From Planctomycetaceae bacterium (GTDB taxonomy: Bacteria; Planctomycetota; Phycisphaerae; Phycisphaerales; SM1A02), in contig JAIYBS010000177.1 in NCBI GenBank assembly GCA_027488415.1, positions 1-10,982 of the forward strand: DNA of 10,982 nucleotides, read 5' to 3'. This document shows, in pieces, positions 1-7,352 of the stretch. The translations under genes and the position numbers were made by a program. Every line of letters starts with the position of its first letter. Positions within the stretch are counted from its first letter, which is position 1. The notes below the pieces were generated by a model that was not told the origin of the DNA, did not search any database, and saw only the letters and a program-made list of their open reading frames with translations.

Positions 1-103
1 AGTGGCGCGCGACGACGCGCCCGGGCAGCCGCGGGCGCGCGATCTCCGAGTCGAGCCCCTCGACGCGGATCTCCAGGTCTTCGTATCCGGCGCTGCCTTC
101 CAT
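1..103 (-). CDS. Partial N-terminus of an unidentified leftward gene
   Basis: From an ATG at 103 the minus strand is open to the window edge for 34 codons, beginning MEGSAGYEDLEIRVEGL. Almost every codon ends in G or C, as in the real genes here, and the residue mix (alternating acidic and hydrophobic) looks like protein. The start lies 42 bp from the trpS start, so the two would be divergently transcribed. No clear Shine-Dalgarno precedes the ATG, and the frame stays open further upstream through the trpS start, so the exact start is uncertain. I do not recognise the family. A competing reading is the rightward frame from position 2 that runs into trpS, but that would add 48 residues not expected of a tryptophanyl-tRNA synthetase. 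Confidence 0.4.
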   Translation of the reverse strand, partial: MEGSAGYEDLEIRVEGLDSEIARPRLPGRVVARH

Positions 104-130
104 GCGGGCAATCGTAGCGATGCCCCGCCG

Positions 131-136
131 TATCCT
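131..136 (+). promoter_or_regulatory. Possible -10 element of trpS
   Basis: TATCCT sits 9 nt before the trpS ATG at 146, in otherwise GC-rich sequence. If this is the -10 hexamer, transcription would start about 3 nt before the ATG and the mRNA would be nearly leaderless, which fits the absence of a Shine-Dalgarno there. No convincing -35 is visible, so this is an inference. Confidence 0.35.
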
Positions 137-145
137 GCCCCTCCC

Positions 146-1210
146 ATGACCGACAGCAGACCGCGGATCCTCACGGGCGACACCCCCACCGGCCAGCTCC
201 ACCTCGGGCACTGGGTCGGCAGCGTCAAGCGCCGCGTCGAGCTGCAGGACACGCACGACTGCTACTTCATCCTCGCGAACTACCACGCGTTCACGACGCG
301 CGCCGACCGGCCGGCGGACATCCGCCGCGACACGCTCGCGATCGTCAAGGACTACCTCGCGATGGGCATCGACCCCGAGCGGTCGACGATCTTCCTGCAG
401 AGCGAGGTTCCCGCGATCCACGAGCTCACGTTCCTGTTCGCGATGCTGCTCCCGTTCAACCGCGTGATGCGCAACCCGACGCTGAAGACCGAGATCGAGA
501 CGAAGGGCCTCGGCGACACCTACTCGTTCGGCTTCCCGCTCTACGCAGTCGGGCAGTGCGCGGACATCCTCGCGTTCCGCCCGGTCGGCGTCCCGGTCGG
601 CGAGGACCAGGTGCCGCACCTCGAGCTGACGCGCGAGGTCGGCCGCCGCTTCAACCAGATGTACTGCGGCGTGCCCACGGACGCCGAGGACGCCGACCAC
701 GAGAAGCTCGGCGGCATCTGGCCGGTGCCGCGCGCCGAGGTCGGCAAGGTCGGCCGCCTCGTGGGCATCGACGGCAAGAACAAGATGTCGAAGAGCCTCG
801 GGAACGCGATCTTCGTGAGCGACTCCCCGAAGGAGGTCGAGAGCAAGGTGAAGAAGATCTTCACCGGCCGCCAGAGCCCGACCGAGCCCGGCGACGTGAA
901 CAACGCGCTGTTCCAGTACGTGGACGCGTTCATCGACGACCCGGAGCGGGTCGCCGAGCTGAAGCGCCGCTATGCCGCCGGCGACAACCTCGGCGACGGC
1001 CACGTGAAGGTCGAGGTCGCGGCCGCGATCAACCGCCTGCTCGAGCCGATGCGCGAGCGCCGCGCGCGGATCGGCGACGACGACGCGCTGGTGCTCGACA
1101 TCCTCAAGAAAGGCTGCGAGCGCGCGAACGCGACGGCAGAGGAGACGCTCGAGCGTGCGCGCAAGGCGGCGGGCGTGCACTTCTTCCCGCGGCGCGTGAG
1201 CTATCGATAA
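146..1210 (+). CDS. trpS: Tryptophanyl-tRNA synthetase
   Basis: A 354-residue class I aminoacyl-tRNA synthetase that charges tRNA-Trp with tryptophan using ATP, in the cytoplasm. The Rossmann-fold signatures are both intact: HLGH (residues 19-22, inside TPTGQLHLGHWVGS) and KMSKS (213-217). The segment around YAVGQCADILAF and PVGEDQVPHLELTREV is typical of tryptophan rather than tyrosine enzymes. Length is normal for the family (about 330-350). The frame is open upstream to position 2, but the ATG at 146 starts right before the conserved RILTGDTPTG strand, and the upstream codons look unlike any TrpRS extension. There is no Shine-Dalgarno; a TAnnnT hexamer lies 9 nt upstream. The TAA stop enters a large perfect palindrome, and the convergent asd gene ends inside the same palindrome. 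No tryptophan-biosynthesis gene is adjacent on this strand; trpC lies about 1.5 kb further on, on the opposite strand. Confidence 0.96.
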   Translation: MTDSRPRILTGDTPTGQLHLGHWVGSVKRRVELQDTHDCYFILANYHAFTTRADRPADIRRDTLAIVKDYLAMGIDPERSTIFLQSEVPAIHELTFLFAMLLPFNRVMRNPTLKTEIETKGLGDTYSFGFPLYAVGQCADILAFRPVGVPVGEDQVPHLELTREVGRRFNQMYCGVPTDAEDADHEKLGGIWPVPRAEVGKVGRLVGIDGKNKMSKSLGNAIFVSDSPKEVESKVKKIFTGRQSPTEPGDVNNALFQYVDAFIDDPERVAELKRRYAAGDNLGDGHVKVEVAAAINRLLEPMRERRARIGDDDALVLDILKKGCERANATAEETLERARKAAGVHFFPRRVSYR

Positions 1211-1286
1211 ATCCGTACCCGGTTAAGTATGCACCCATTCGTTCTCCAGAGAACGAATGGGTGCATACTTAACCGGGTACGGATTT
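1209..1286. repeat. Perfect 38-bp inverted repeat, probable bidirectional terminator
   Basis: Positions 1209-1246 are the exact reverse complement of 1249-1286, with only CA (1247-1248) between them; I checked all 38 pairs. The arm is about 47% GC (18 of 38), far lower than its surroundings. It overlaps the last two bases of the trpS TAA and includes the final codons and TAA stop of asd on the other strand, so both convergent genes end in it. As RNA it would form a very long hairpin from either direction. It lacks the usual long U-tract, only TTT closing each arm, so classical Rho-independent termination is not certain. It could also be an inserted palindromic element. I see no second copy in the window. 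Confidence 0.95.
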
Positions 1287-2303
1287 CAGCCGCTCCGCGA
1301 TCTGCACGCCGTTCAGCGCGGCGCCCTTGCGGATCTGGTCGCCGCTGACGAACAGGCTGAGGCCCATGCCCTCGGGCTGGCTGAGGTCGGCGCGGATGCG
1401 GCCGACGAGCACCTCGTCACGGCCGGTCGCCTCGAGCGGCTCGGGGAAGCGATTCGCAGCACGGTCGTCGACCACGCGCAGGCCCGGCGCGGCCGCGAGC
1501 ACCTCGCGCGCGCGCGCCTCGGTGATCGGCGTCCGGAACGTGAGGTTGATCGACTCGCTGTGCGCCCGCAGCACCGGGACGCGGACGCACGTGGCGCTCA
1601 CCTGCACCGACGGGTCGCGCCAGATGCGACGCGTCTCGTCGACGAGCTTGCGCTCCTCGTCGTTCTGGCCGTCCGCGCCGACGGCGCTGTTGTGGCTGAA
1701 GAGGTTGAAGAGGTACTGCCGGCCGAAGATTGCGGTGTCGAGCGGATTCCCGACAGCCCAGTCGCGGGCCTGGCGCGCGAGCTCGTCCATCGCCGCCGCG
1801 CCCGCGCCGCTCGCCGCCTGGTAGGTGGACGCCACCATGCGCGCCACGCCCGCCTCGCGGTGGAGCGGCGAGACCGCCATCAGCGCGATGATCGTCGAGC
1901 AGTTCGGCACCGCGACGATCGACGGCGCCCGCAGCGCATCGAGCTCGTCGCCGTTCACCTCCGGAATCACGAGCGCGCACGCGGGGTCCATCCGGAAGGC
2001 GCTCGACTTGTCGACGACCCACGCACCCGCGGCCACCGCGCGCGGTGCCCATTCGCGGCTGGTCGCGCCGGTCGCGCAGAAGAACGCGAGGTCGACGCCG
2101 TCGAAGCAGCCCGGCGAGAGCACCTCGAGCGGCACGTCGCGCCCGAGCACGCGCAGCGATCGTCCCCTGCTCCGCTCGCTCGCGAACAGCCGGACCGAGC
2201 GCGCCGCGAACCCGCGCGACTCCAGCAATGAGAGCAGCTCCTCGCCCACCGCGCCCGTGGCCCCGACCACCGCGATCGCCGGGTTCTCCGGGATCCGCGC
2301 CAT
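1269..2303 (-). CDS. asd: Aspartate-semialdehyde dehydrogenase
   Basis: A 344-residue enzyme that reduces L-aspartyl-4-phosphate to L-aspartate-4-semialdehyde with NADPH, the branch point to lysine/diaminopimelate, threonine and methionine. It has the N-terminal nucleotide loop GATGAVG (14-20), the catalytic cysteine in VAVPNCST (Cys125), the TYQAASGAG segment, and RVPVLRAHSE with the expected catalytic His248. The C-terminus has the usual FVSGDQIRKGAALN and QIAERL. The ATG at 2303 is preferred because GGAAG lies 5 nt upstream; a GTG at 2309 is in frame and overlaps the apaG stop. The gene follows apaG with 2 nt between stop and ATG, so it is probably co-transcribed and coupled. Oddly, the last residues KSVPG and the stop are encoded inside the palindrome at 1209-1286, so this tail may be recent rather than conserved. 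Confidence 0.95.
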   Translation of the reverse strand: MARIPENPAIAVVGATGAVGEELLSLLESRGFAARSVRLFASERSRGRSLRVLGRDVPLEVLSPGCFDGVDLAFFCATGATSREWAPRAVAAGAWVVDKSSAFRMDPACALVIPEVNGDELDALRAPSIVAVPNCSTIIALMAVSPLHREAGVARMVASTYQAASGAGAAAMDELARQARDWAVGNPLDTAIFGRQYLFNLFSHNSAVGADGQNDEERKLVDETRRIWRDPSVQVSATCVRVPVLRAHSESINLTFRTPITEARAREVLAAAPGLRVVDDRAANRFPEPLEATGRDEVLVGRIRADLSQPEGMGLSLFVSGDQIRKGAALNGVQIAERLKSVPG

Positions 2304-2305
2304 GC

Positions 2306-2731
2306 TCACTTCCGCCGCTGGCGCGGCTCGGCGCCCACCAGGAAGAAGCGCCCCACGCGCGCGTCGAACGCCGAGCGGTCCTCGCGCTCGAAGGTGAACG
2401 CGCCCTCCATCGTGCCCCAGTGCGTCATCAGCGGCGCGAAGCTCTGGTACTCGAATCGCCCGCCCGGCTCGAGCGCCGGCTGCTGGCCCACCACGCCCTC
2501 GCCGTCGACCTCGTGCGCCTCGCCGTCCCCGTCGACGATCGTCCAGTGACGGCGGCGGAGCGTGACCCGCTCGCTGCCCTCGTTGGTGATCGTCACGTGG
2601 TACTCGAAGTTGTAGCGGCCGCCGACGGGATCGCTCGTCTCGGGGATGAATCGCGGGCGCACCTGCACCCGGATGCCGTTGGTGACGGCATCGGAGCCGA
2701 GCGACGCGGGGTTGGCGGGGGAGACGGTCAT
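2306..2731 (-). CDS. apaG: ApaG family protein
   Basis: A 141-residue protein of the ApaG (DUF525) family, a fibronectin-III-like beta-sandwich. In enterobacteria apaG is linked to cobalt/magnesium resistance phenotypes, but its biochemical role is not well established. The family signature is clear: GVVGQQPALEPGGRFEYQS (79-97) followed by PLMTHWGTMEG (100-110), and a preceding RRHWTIVDGDG strand. Length is near the typical 125-130 with a short N-terminal extension of about 17 residues. Start chosen at the ATG at 2731, the only ATG before the first conserved strand. No Shine-Dalgarno is seen; a TATACT hexamer ends 8 nt upstream. It lies between trpC (41-bp gap) and asd (2-nt gap), so probably part of one leftward transcript, possibly with an internal promoter. 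Confidence 0.93.
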   Translation of the reverse strand: MTVSPANPASLGSDAVTNGIRVQVRPRFIPETSDPVGGRYNFEYHVTITNEGSERVTLRRRHWTIVDGDGEAHEVDGEGVVGQQPALEPGGRFEYQSFAPLMTHWGTMEGAFTFEREDRSAFDARVGRFFLVGAEPRQRRK

Positions 2732-2739
2732 CGGACCGA

Positions 2740-2745
2740 AGTATA
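2740..2745 (-). promoter_or_regulatory. Possible -10 element before apaG
   Basis: On the minus strand TATACT (5 of 6 matches to TATAAT) lies in the 41-bp gap between trpC and apaG, 8 nt before the apaG ATG. Used as a -10, it would give a transcript starting about 2 nt before the ATG. No obvious -35 is present. It could let apaG-asd be expressed independently of trpC. Confidence 0.4.
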
Positions 2746-2772
2746 GGAGCGTGCGCGCACCGGACGGCTCGC

Positions 2773-3585
2773 TCACGCCAGCAGCGCGCGCAGCGCCGCG
2801 CCGGGATCCGGCTCGCGCATCAGGCTCTCGCCGACGAGCGCGATGTGGATGCCGTGCGAGCGCAGGCGCTTCATGTCCGCCGGCGTCCGCACCCCGCTCT
2901 CCGCGACCATCACGCGGCGCGTCGGCGCCTCGACCATGTCGGCGATGCGCAGCGCGTTGCCGAAGTCGGTCTTCATGGTCTCGAGGTCGCGGTTGTTCAC
3001 GCCGAGCAGTCCGTACCCCGCGTGCGGGAACCCGACGTGGTTGATGACCCGCCACAGGCTGTCGAGCGAGTGCACCTCGAGCAGCGTGGTCATCTGCAGC
3101 TCGGTCGCCAGGATCTGGAAGTCGATGATCTCGCGCTCGTGCAGGCACTCGGCGATCAGCAGGATCGCGTCGGCGCCGGCGGCGCGCGCCTCCCACACCT
3201 GGTAGTCGTCGATGATGAAGTCCTTGCGCAGCACGGGCAGCGGCACCGCGTCGCGGATGGCGTGGATGTACGCCAGGTCGCCGCCGAAGAACTCGGCGTC
3301 GGTGAGGCAGCTGATCGCGGCCGCGCCCGCCTGCCAGTACCCTCGGGCGATGGCGACCGGATCGAAGTCCTCGCGGATCACGCCGGCGGAGGGGCTCTTC
3401 CGCTTGACCTCCGCGATCACGCGCATGTCGTCCGGGTGCCGGTCGTCGACCACGGCACGGAAGAAGTTCCGCGGCCTGCCGAGCTCGGAGATCCGCTCCT
3501 TGAGCTCCTCGAGCGGCACGCGGCGCCTCGACTCGGCAACCTCGCGGCGCTTGTGCTCGACGATGTGCCTGAGGACGGGGACCAT
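2773..3585 (-). CDS. trpC: Indole-3-glycerol-phosphate synthase
   Basis: A 270-residue TIM-barrel enzyme that closes CdRP (carboxyphenylamino-deoxyribulose phosphate) into indole-3-glycerol phosphate, with loss of CO2 and water, in tryptophan synthesis. The catalytic set expected from the Sulfolobus enzyme is present: Glu59 and Lys61 in AEVKRKSPS, Lys121 in RKDF, Glu170 in LLEVH, Asn197 in GVNNRDL and Glu229 in AESG. The phosphate loop is LVGESLM near the end. Between the LLEVH strand and GVNNRDL there are several more residues than in compact homologues (HVGFPHAGYG). The ATG at 3585 gives MVPVLRHIVEHKRREV, a normal amphipathic first helix; the open frame beyond it runs antisense to the protease gene and is not coding. 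No other trp biosynthesis gene is adjacent; it heads a trpC-apaG-asd cluster. Confidence 0.95.
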   Translation of the reverse strand: MVPVLRHIVEHKRREVAESRRRVPLEELKERISELGRPRNFFRAVVDDRHPDDMRVIAEVKRKSPSAGVIREDFDPVAIARGYWQAGAAAISCLTDAEFFGGDLAYIHAIRDAVPLPVLRKDFIIDDYQVWEARAAGADAILLIAECLHEREIIDFQILATELQMTTLLEVHSLDSLWRVINHVGFPHAGYGLLGVNNRDLETMKTDFGNALRIADMVEAPTRRVMVAESGVRTPADMKRLRSHGIHIALVGESLMREPDPGAALRALLA

Positions 3586-3631
3586 GGCTGCTTCGGTGGC
3601 GGCGGCGGCATGCGCGACGGCGCACGCGGGC

Positions 3632-3637
3632 GAGGAG
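3632..3637 (+). promoter_or_regulatory. Shine-Dalgarno setting the protease start
   Basis: GAGGAG lies 9 nt before the ATG at 3647. An earlier in-frame ATG at 3584 would start the protein directly across the trpC start codon and add an Ala-rich stretch without a ribosome binding site. This favours 3647. The 61-bp stretch 3586-3646 is then the whole divergent regulatory region between trpC and the protease gene. Confidence 0.55.
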
Positions 3638-3646
3638 ACGCAGTCT

Positions 3647-4498
3647 ATGCCGGGTACGTCGTGGTGGACCCTCGCGGCCTGGTGCGCGGCGGCGCTCGCG
3701 GCGATCGTCGTCGTCCGCCGCGCGAGCTGGTTCCGGCTCCTTCCGCGCGTCGGGCCCGCATGGCCCCTGCGCGCGGAGCCGAGCGTCATCGCCTTCGGCG
3801 CGTCGTTCCTGCTCGCGGCGGTCGGCGGTGCGGCGACGCTCGCGGCGTTCGGGGCCGACGAGGCGGACCCGCTCCGCACCTCCGCGCTGCAGGGGCTCGG
3901 CGGGCATGCGATGCAGCTGGCGGTCGTGATCGCCGCGTTCGCGTGGCCCGGTGCGCGCACGCGCGGCGCGACGACCGCGGTCGGGCACGGCGGCGTCCAC
4001 CGGCATCCCTGCGGGCACGTCGAGTCCGCCCTGCTCGCGCTCGCGGTCGCGCTGCTCGCGTGGCCGGTCGCGCAGGCGGCAGGCGGCCTCGCCGGCGCGG
4101 TCGAGCTGTGGCTCGGCGGCACGCGCCCCGCGCTCGGCCACCGCACGCTCGAGGCGATGAGCGCGAGCGGCTCCGGGAACCCGTGGCTGTGGCTCGCCAT
4201 CGCGAGCGCGACGGTGCTGGCGCCGCTGGCGGAGGAGTTCACCTACCGCGGCCTGCTGCAGCAGGGCCTCAAGGCAACGGGGCTCCCGACCACCGGCGCG
4301 ATCGCGCTGACGAGCGTCCTCTTCGCGCTCGTCCACTGGTCGGTGCTGACCGAGGGCTCGCGCGCGTCGGGGCTCGCGGTGCTCTTCACGCTGTCGGTCG
4401 CGTGGGGACTGCTCTACGAGCGCACCGGCCGCATCGCGGCGCCCGCGCTCGCGCACGCGGCGTTCAACGCCGCGAACCTCGTGATCGCCGCGGGCTGA
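3647..4498 (+). CDS. CPBP family intramembrane glutamic protease
   Basis: A 283-residue polytopic membrane protein of the CPBP (CAAX protease and bacteriocin-processing, Abi, PF02517) family. All three signature motifs are present: EEFTYR (EExxxR, Glu196, Glu197, Arg201), FALVH (FxxxH, 226-230) and HAAFN (HxxxN, 270-274). These build the glutamate-based active site within the membrane in Rce1-type enzymes. About eight hydrophobic segments are visible, near 5-23, 46-67, 86-100, 126-147, 181-195, 215-231, 240-256 and 265-281. A His-rich cytosolic or periplasmic loop (HGGVHRHPCGH, 114-124) is notable and might bind metal. The substrate cannot be told from sequence. Bacterial members process peptides, give immunity to bacteriocins, or have unknown roles. 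The gene is divergent from trpC and converges on zwf with 6 bp between stops. Confidence 0.9.
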   Translation: MPGTSWWTLAAWCAAALAAIVVVRRASWFRLLPRVGPAWPLRAEPSVIAFGASFLLAAVGGAATLAAFGADEADPLRTSALQGLGGHAMQLAVVIAAFAWPGARTRGATTAVGHGGVHRHPCGHVESALLALAVALLAWPVAQAAGGLAGAVELWLGGTRPALGHRTLEAMSASGSGNPWLWLAIASATVLAPLAEEFTYRGLLQQGLKATGLPTTGAIALTSVLFALVHWSVLTEGSRASGLAVLFTLSVAWGLLYERTGRIAAPALAHAAFNAANLVIAAG

Positions 4499-4504
4499 CC
4501 GCGC

Positions 4505-6025
<1,521 letters not shown>

Positions 6026-6033
6026 GGCGCGGA

Positions 6034-6039
6034 ATGCTA
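6034..6039 (-). promoter_or_regulatory. Possible -10 element of zwf
   Basis: Minus-strand TAGCAT ends 8 nt before the GTG start of zwf, in the 37-bp gap after xerD. The spacing matches the hexamers before trpS and apaG, and again no Shine-Dalgarno is present. If used, the transcript would begin about 2 nt before GTG. No -35 is recognisable. Confidence 0.35.
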
Positions 6040-6062
6040 ACGGCGCGACATTCGCGCGATTT

Positions 6063-7076
6063 TCAGGCTGCGCCGCGCACTTCCCGCGGGACCGCCGCGG
6101 GCCGCGCCGCCGCGCCGCGCGACTCGCGCGGGTGGCACGCGGCGATCGTCTCGCGCAGGTGGCTGCGGTCGACGTGGGTGTAGACCTGCGTGGTGCCGAT
6201 GTCCGCGTGGCCGAGCAGCTCCTGGATGACGCGCAGGTCCGCGCCGCCTGCGACGAGGTGCGTCGCGAACGAGTGGCGCAGCAGGTGCGGATGCACGCCG
6301 CGGATGCCGGCGCGGAGCGCGTACTTGCGGACGATCTGCCACACCGCGACGCGCTCGATCGGTCGCCCGGTGTTCGAGAGGAGCAGCCGGTAGCCGTCGC
6401 GGCCGTCCTGGAAGCGCGCGAGGTGCGGGCGCAGCTCGGCGAGGTACCGCTCGACCGCCTCGATCGCGGGCACGCCGATCGGCACGATGCGGTGCTTGTT
6501 GCCCTTGCCGATCACCTTCACGATCCCCATCTCGCGGTTGTAGTCGTTGAGCTTCAGCGTGCCGACCTCGCTCGCGCGCAGGCCGGCGGCGTACATCAGC
6601 TCGAGCATCGCGCGGTCGCGCACCCAGAGCTGGCCGTGCTCGGGCGACGGGCACTCGACCAGCTTCTTCATCTGGCCCGGGGTCAGCGTTCCCGGGAGCT
6701 TCTTCCAGGTGGTCGGTCGCTCCAGGAGCCGCGCCGGGTCCTTGGTGATGCGGAAGTTCGCGTGCAGCCAGCGGAAGAAGACGCGCATCGTCGCGAGGTG
6801 CCGCACGATCGTCCGCGGGTCGAGCCCGCGGTCGCGCGAGAGGTGCCGCATGTGGCCGGCCAGGTGGTCCACCGTCACGTCGCCCGGCGCGCGCACGCCG
6901 CTCGAGCAGAGGAACGCCGCCATCACTGCGAGGTCGCGGCCGTACGCCTCGAGCGTCGACTCGGCGAGCCCGGCCTCGATGCGCGCGAACACCATGAACC
7001 CGTCGATCGCCCGATCGAGCTCGGGGGCGAGCGACGCGTCAGCCGGCGCGGGAACCTCGCTGGGGCTGCCTGCCAT
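6063..7076 (-). CDS. xerD: Tyrosine site-specific recombinase of the XerC/XerD type
   Basis: A 337-residue tyrosine recombinase that in this family resolves chromosome dimers at dif sites by strand exchange. An N-terminal SAM-like DNA-binding domain (about 20-115) precedes the catalytic domain. The catalytic residues are all visible: Arg167 in AAGLRASEV, Lys191 in GKGNKHR, His264 and Arg267 in HLLRHSFATHL, His290 in LGHADIGTTQ and the nucleophile Tyr299 in QVYTHV. The VYTHVDRSHLRE...HPR tail is of the Xer kind rather than the phage integrase kind. It is longer than the usual 300 because of extra N-terminal residues and an Ala/Arg-rich C-terminal tail (about 316-337). AGGTGA lies 6 nt before the ATG, and the start overlaps the preceding small gene by 38 bp. 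XerC versus XerD cannot be decided firmly; the symbol is tentative. Confidence 0.9.
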   Translation of the reverse strand: MAGSPSEVPAPADASLAPELDRAIDGFMVFARIEAGLAESTLEAYGRDLAVMAAFLCSSGVRAPGDVTVDHLAGHMRHLSRDRGLDPRTIVRHLATMRVFFRWLHANFRITKDPARLLERPTTWKKLPGTLTPGQMKKLVECPSPEHGQLWVRDRAMLELMYAAGLRASEVGTLKLNDYNREMGIVKVIGKGNKHRIVPIGVPAIEAVERYLAELRPHLARFQDGRDGYRLLLSNTGRPIERVAVWQIVRKYALRAGIRGVHPHLLRHSFATHLVAGGADLRVIQELLGHADIGTTQVYTHVDRSHLRETIAACHPRESRGAAARPAAVPREVRGAA

Positions 7077-7281
7077 GGACGGTCACCTGCTGCGCGGGGC
7101 GCGGCGGGTACTTCTCCTCGCGGTTGATGCGGTGGAAGAGCGGGCATGCGTAGAAGCCGCCGAGGCAGTAGCGGTACATCGCGTCGAGCTCCGCCATGCG
7201 GAAGCGCTCCTGGCAGCGCGGATCGTTCTTGTCCACGTGCGGGCAGGCGTGCGCGAGCGACGGATCGGGGGCGGAGGGCAT
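7039..7281 (-). CDS. Small four-cysteine protein of unknown function
   Basis: An 80-residue protein starting MPSAPDPSLAHACPHVDKN. Four cysteines (13, 23, 39, 46) lie in the first 50 residues, in the contexts ACPH, DPRCQ, RYCLGG and YACPLF. The spacing suggests a bound metal or Fe-S cluster, but I do not know the family. The C-terminal 30 residues are basic and Pro/Gln-rich and are encoded where the gene overlaps xerD by 38 bp in another frame, so that tail may be unstructured. The ATG at 7281 is chosen because it follows a promoter-like region; an in-frame start at 7356 would run into the neighbouring lipoprotein gene. The overlap suggests it is co-transcribed and translationally coupled with xerD. 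Confidence 0.72.
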   Translation of the reverse strand: MPSAPDPSLAHACPHVDKNDPRCQERFRMAELDAMYRYCLGGFYACPLFHRINREEKYPPRPAQQVTVHGRQPQRGSRAG

Positions 7282-7291
7282 GCGACGGACA

Positions 7292-7306
7292 CCGATGCTA
7301 GATCGG
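7292..7306 (-). promoter_or_regulatory. Possible promoter with overlapping inverted repeat
   Basis: In the 71-bp gap upstream of the small cysteine gene, CCGAT and ATCGG flank GCTAG, a 5-bp inverted repeat with 5-bp spacer. On the minus strand it contains TAGCAT (7300-7295), the same hexamer as before zwf, 13 nt from the ATG at 7281. The layout could be a -10 element covered by an operator for a dimeric regulator of the small gene and xerD. The repeat is short and could be chance. Confidence 0.3.
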
Positions 7307-7352
7307 CCAGACGCACCGGAAATCCGCGAAATCGGCTTCGGATCCGCCGGCG

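Noticed and set aside
2..145. N-terminal extension of trpS in the same frame
   Set aside because: The 48 upstream codons do not resemble any synthetase domain, and the conserved first strand begins right after the ATG at 146. The open frame is expected in GC-rich DNA.
1209..1286. dif site for the nearby Xer recombinase
   Set aside because: dif sites are about 28 bp with two imperfect 11-bp arms and a 6-bp centre; this is a 38-bp perfect palindrome with a 2-nt centre and does not resemble the known dif arms.
3586..4242. Long N-terminal extension of trpC
   Set aside because: The frame is open, but it is antisense to the protease gene and lacks resemblance to IGPS; the normal first helix begins at the ATG at 3585.
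7317..7351. Terminator hairpin after the motor operon
   Set aside because: ATCCG/CGGAT can pair, but only 5 bp with a 12-nt loop and no T-run; too weak to call.
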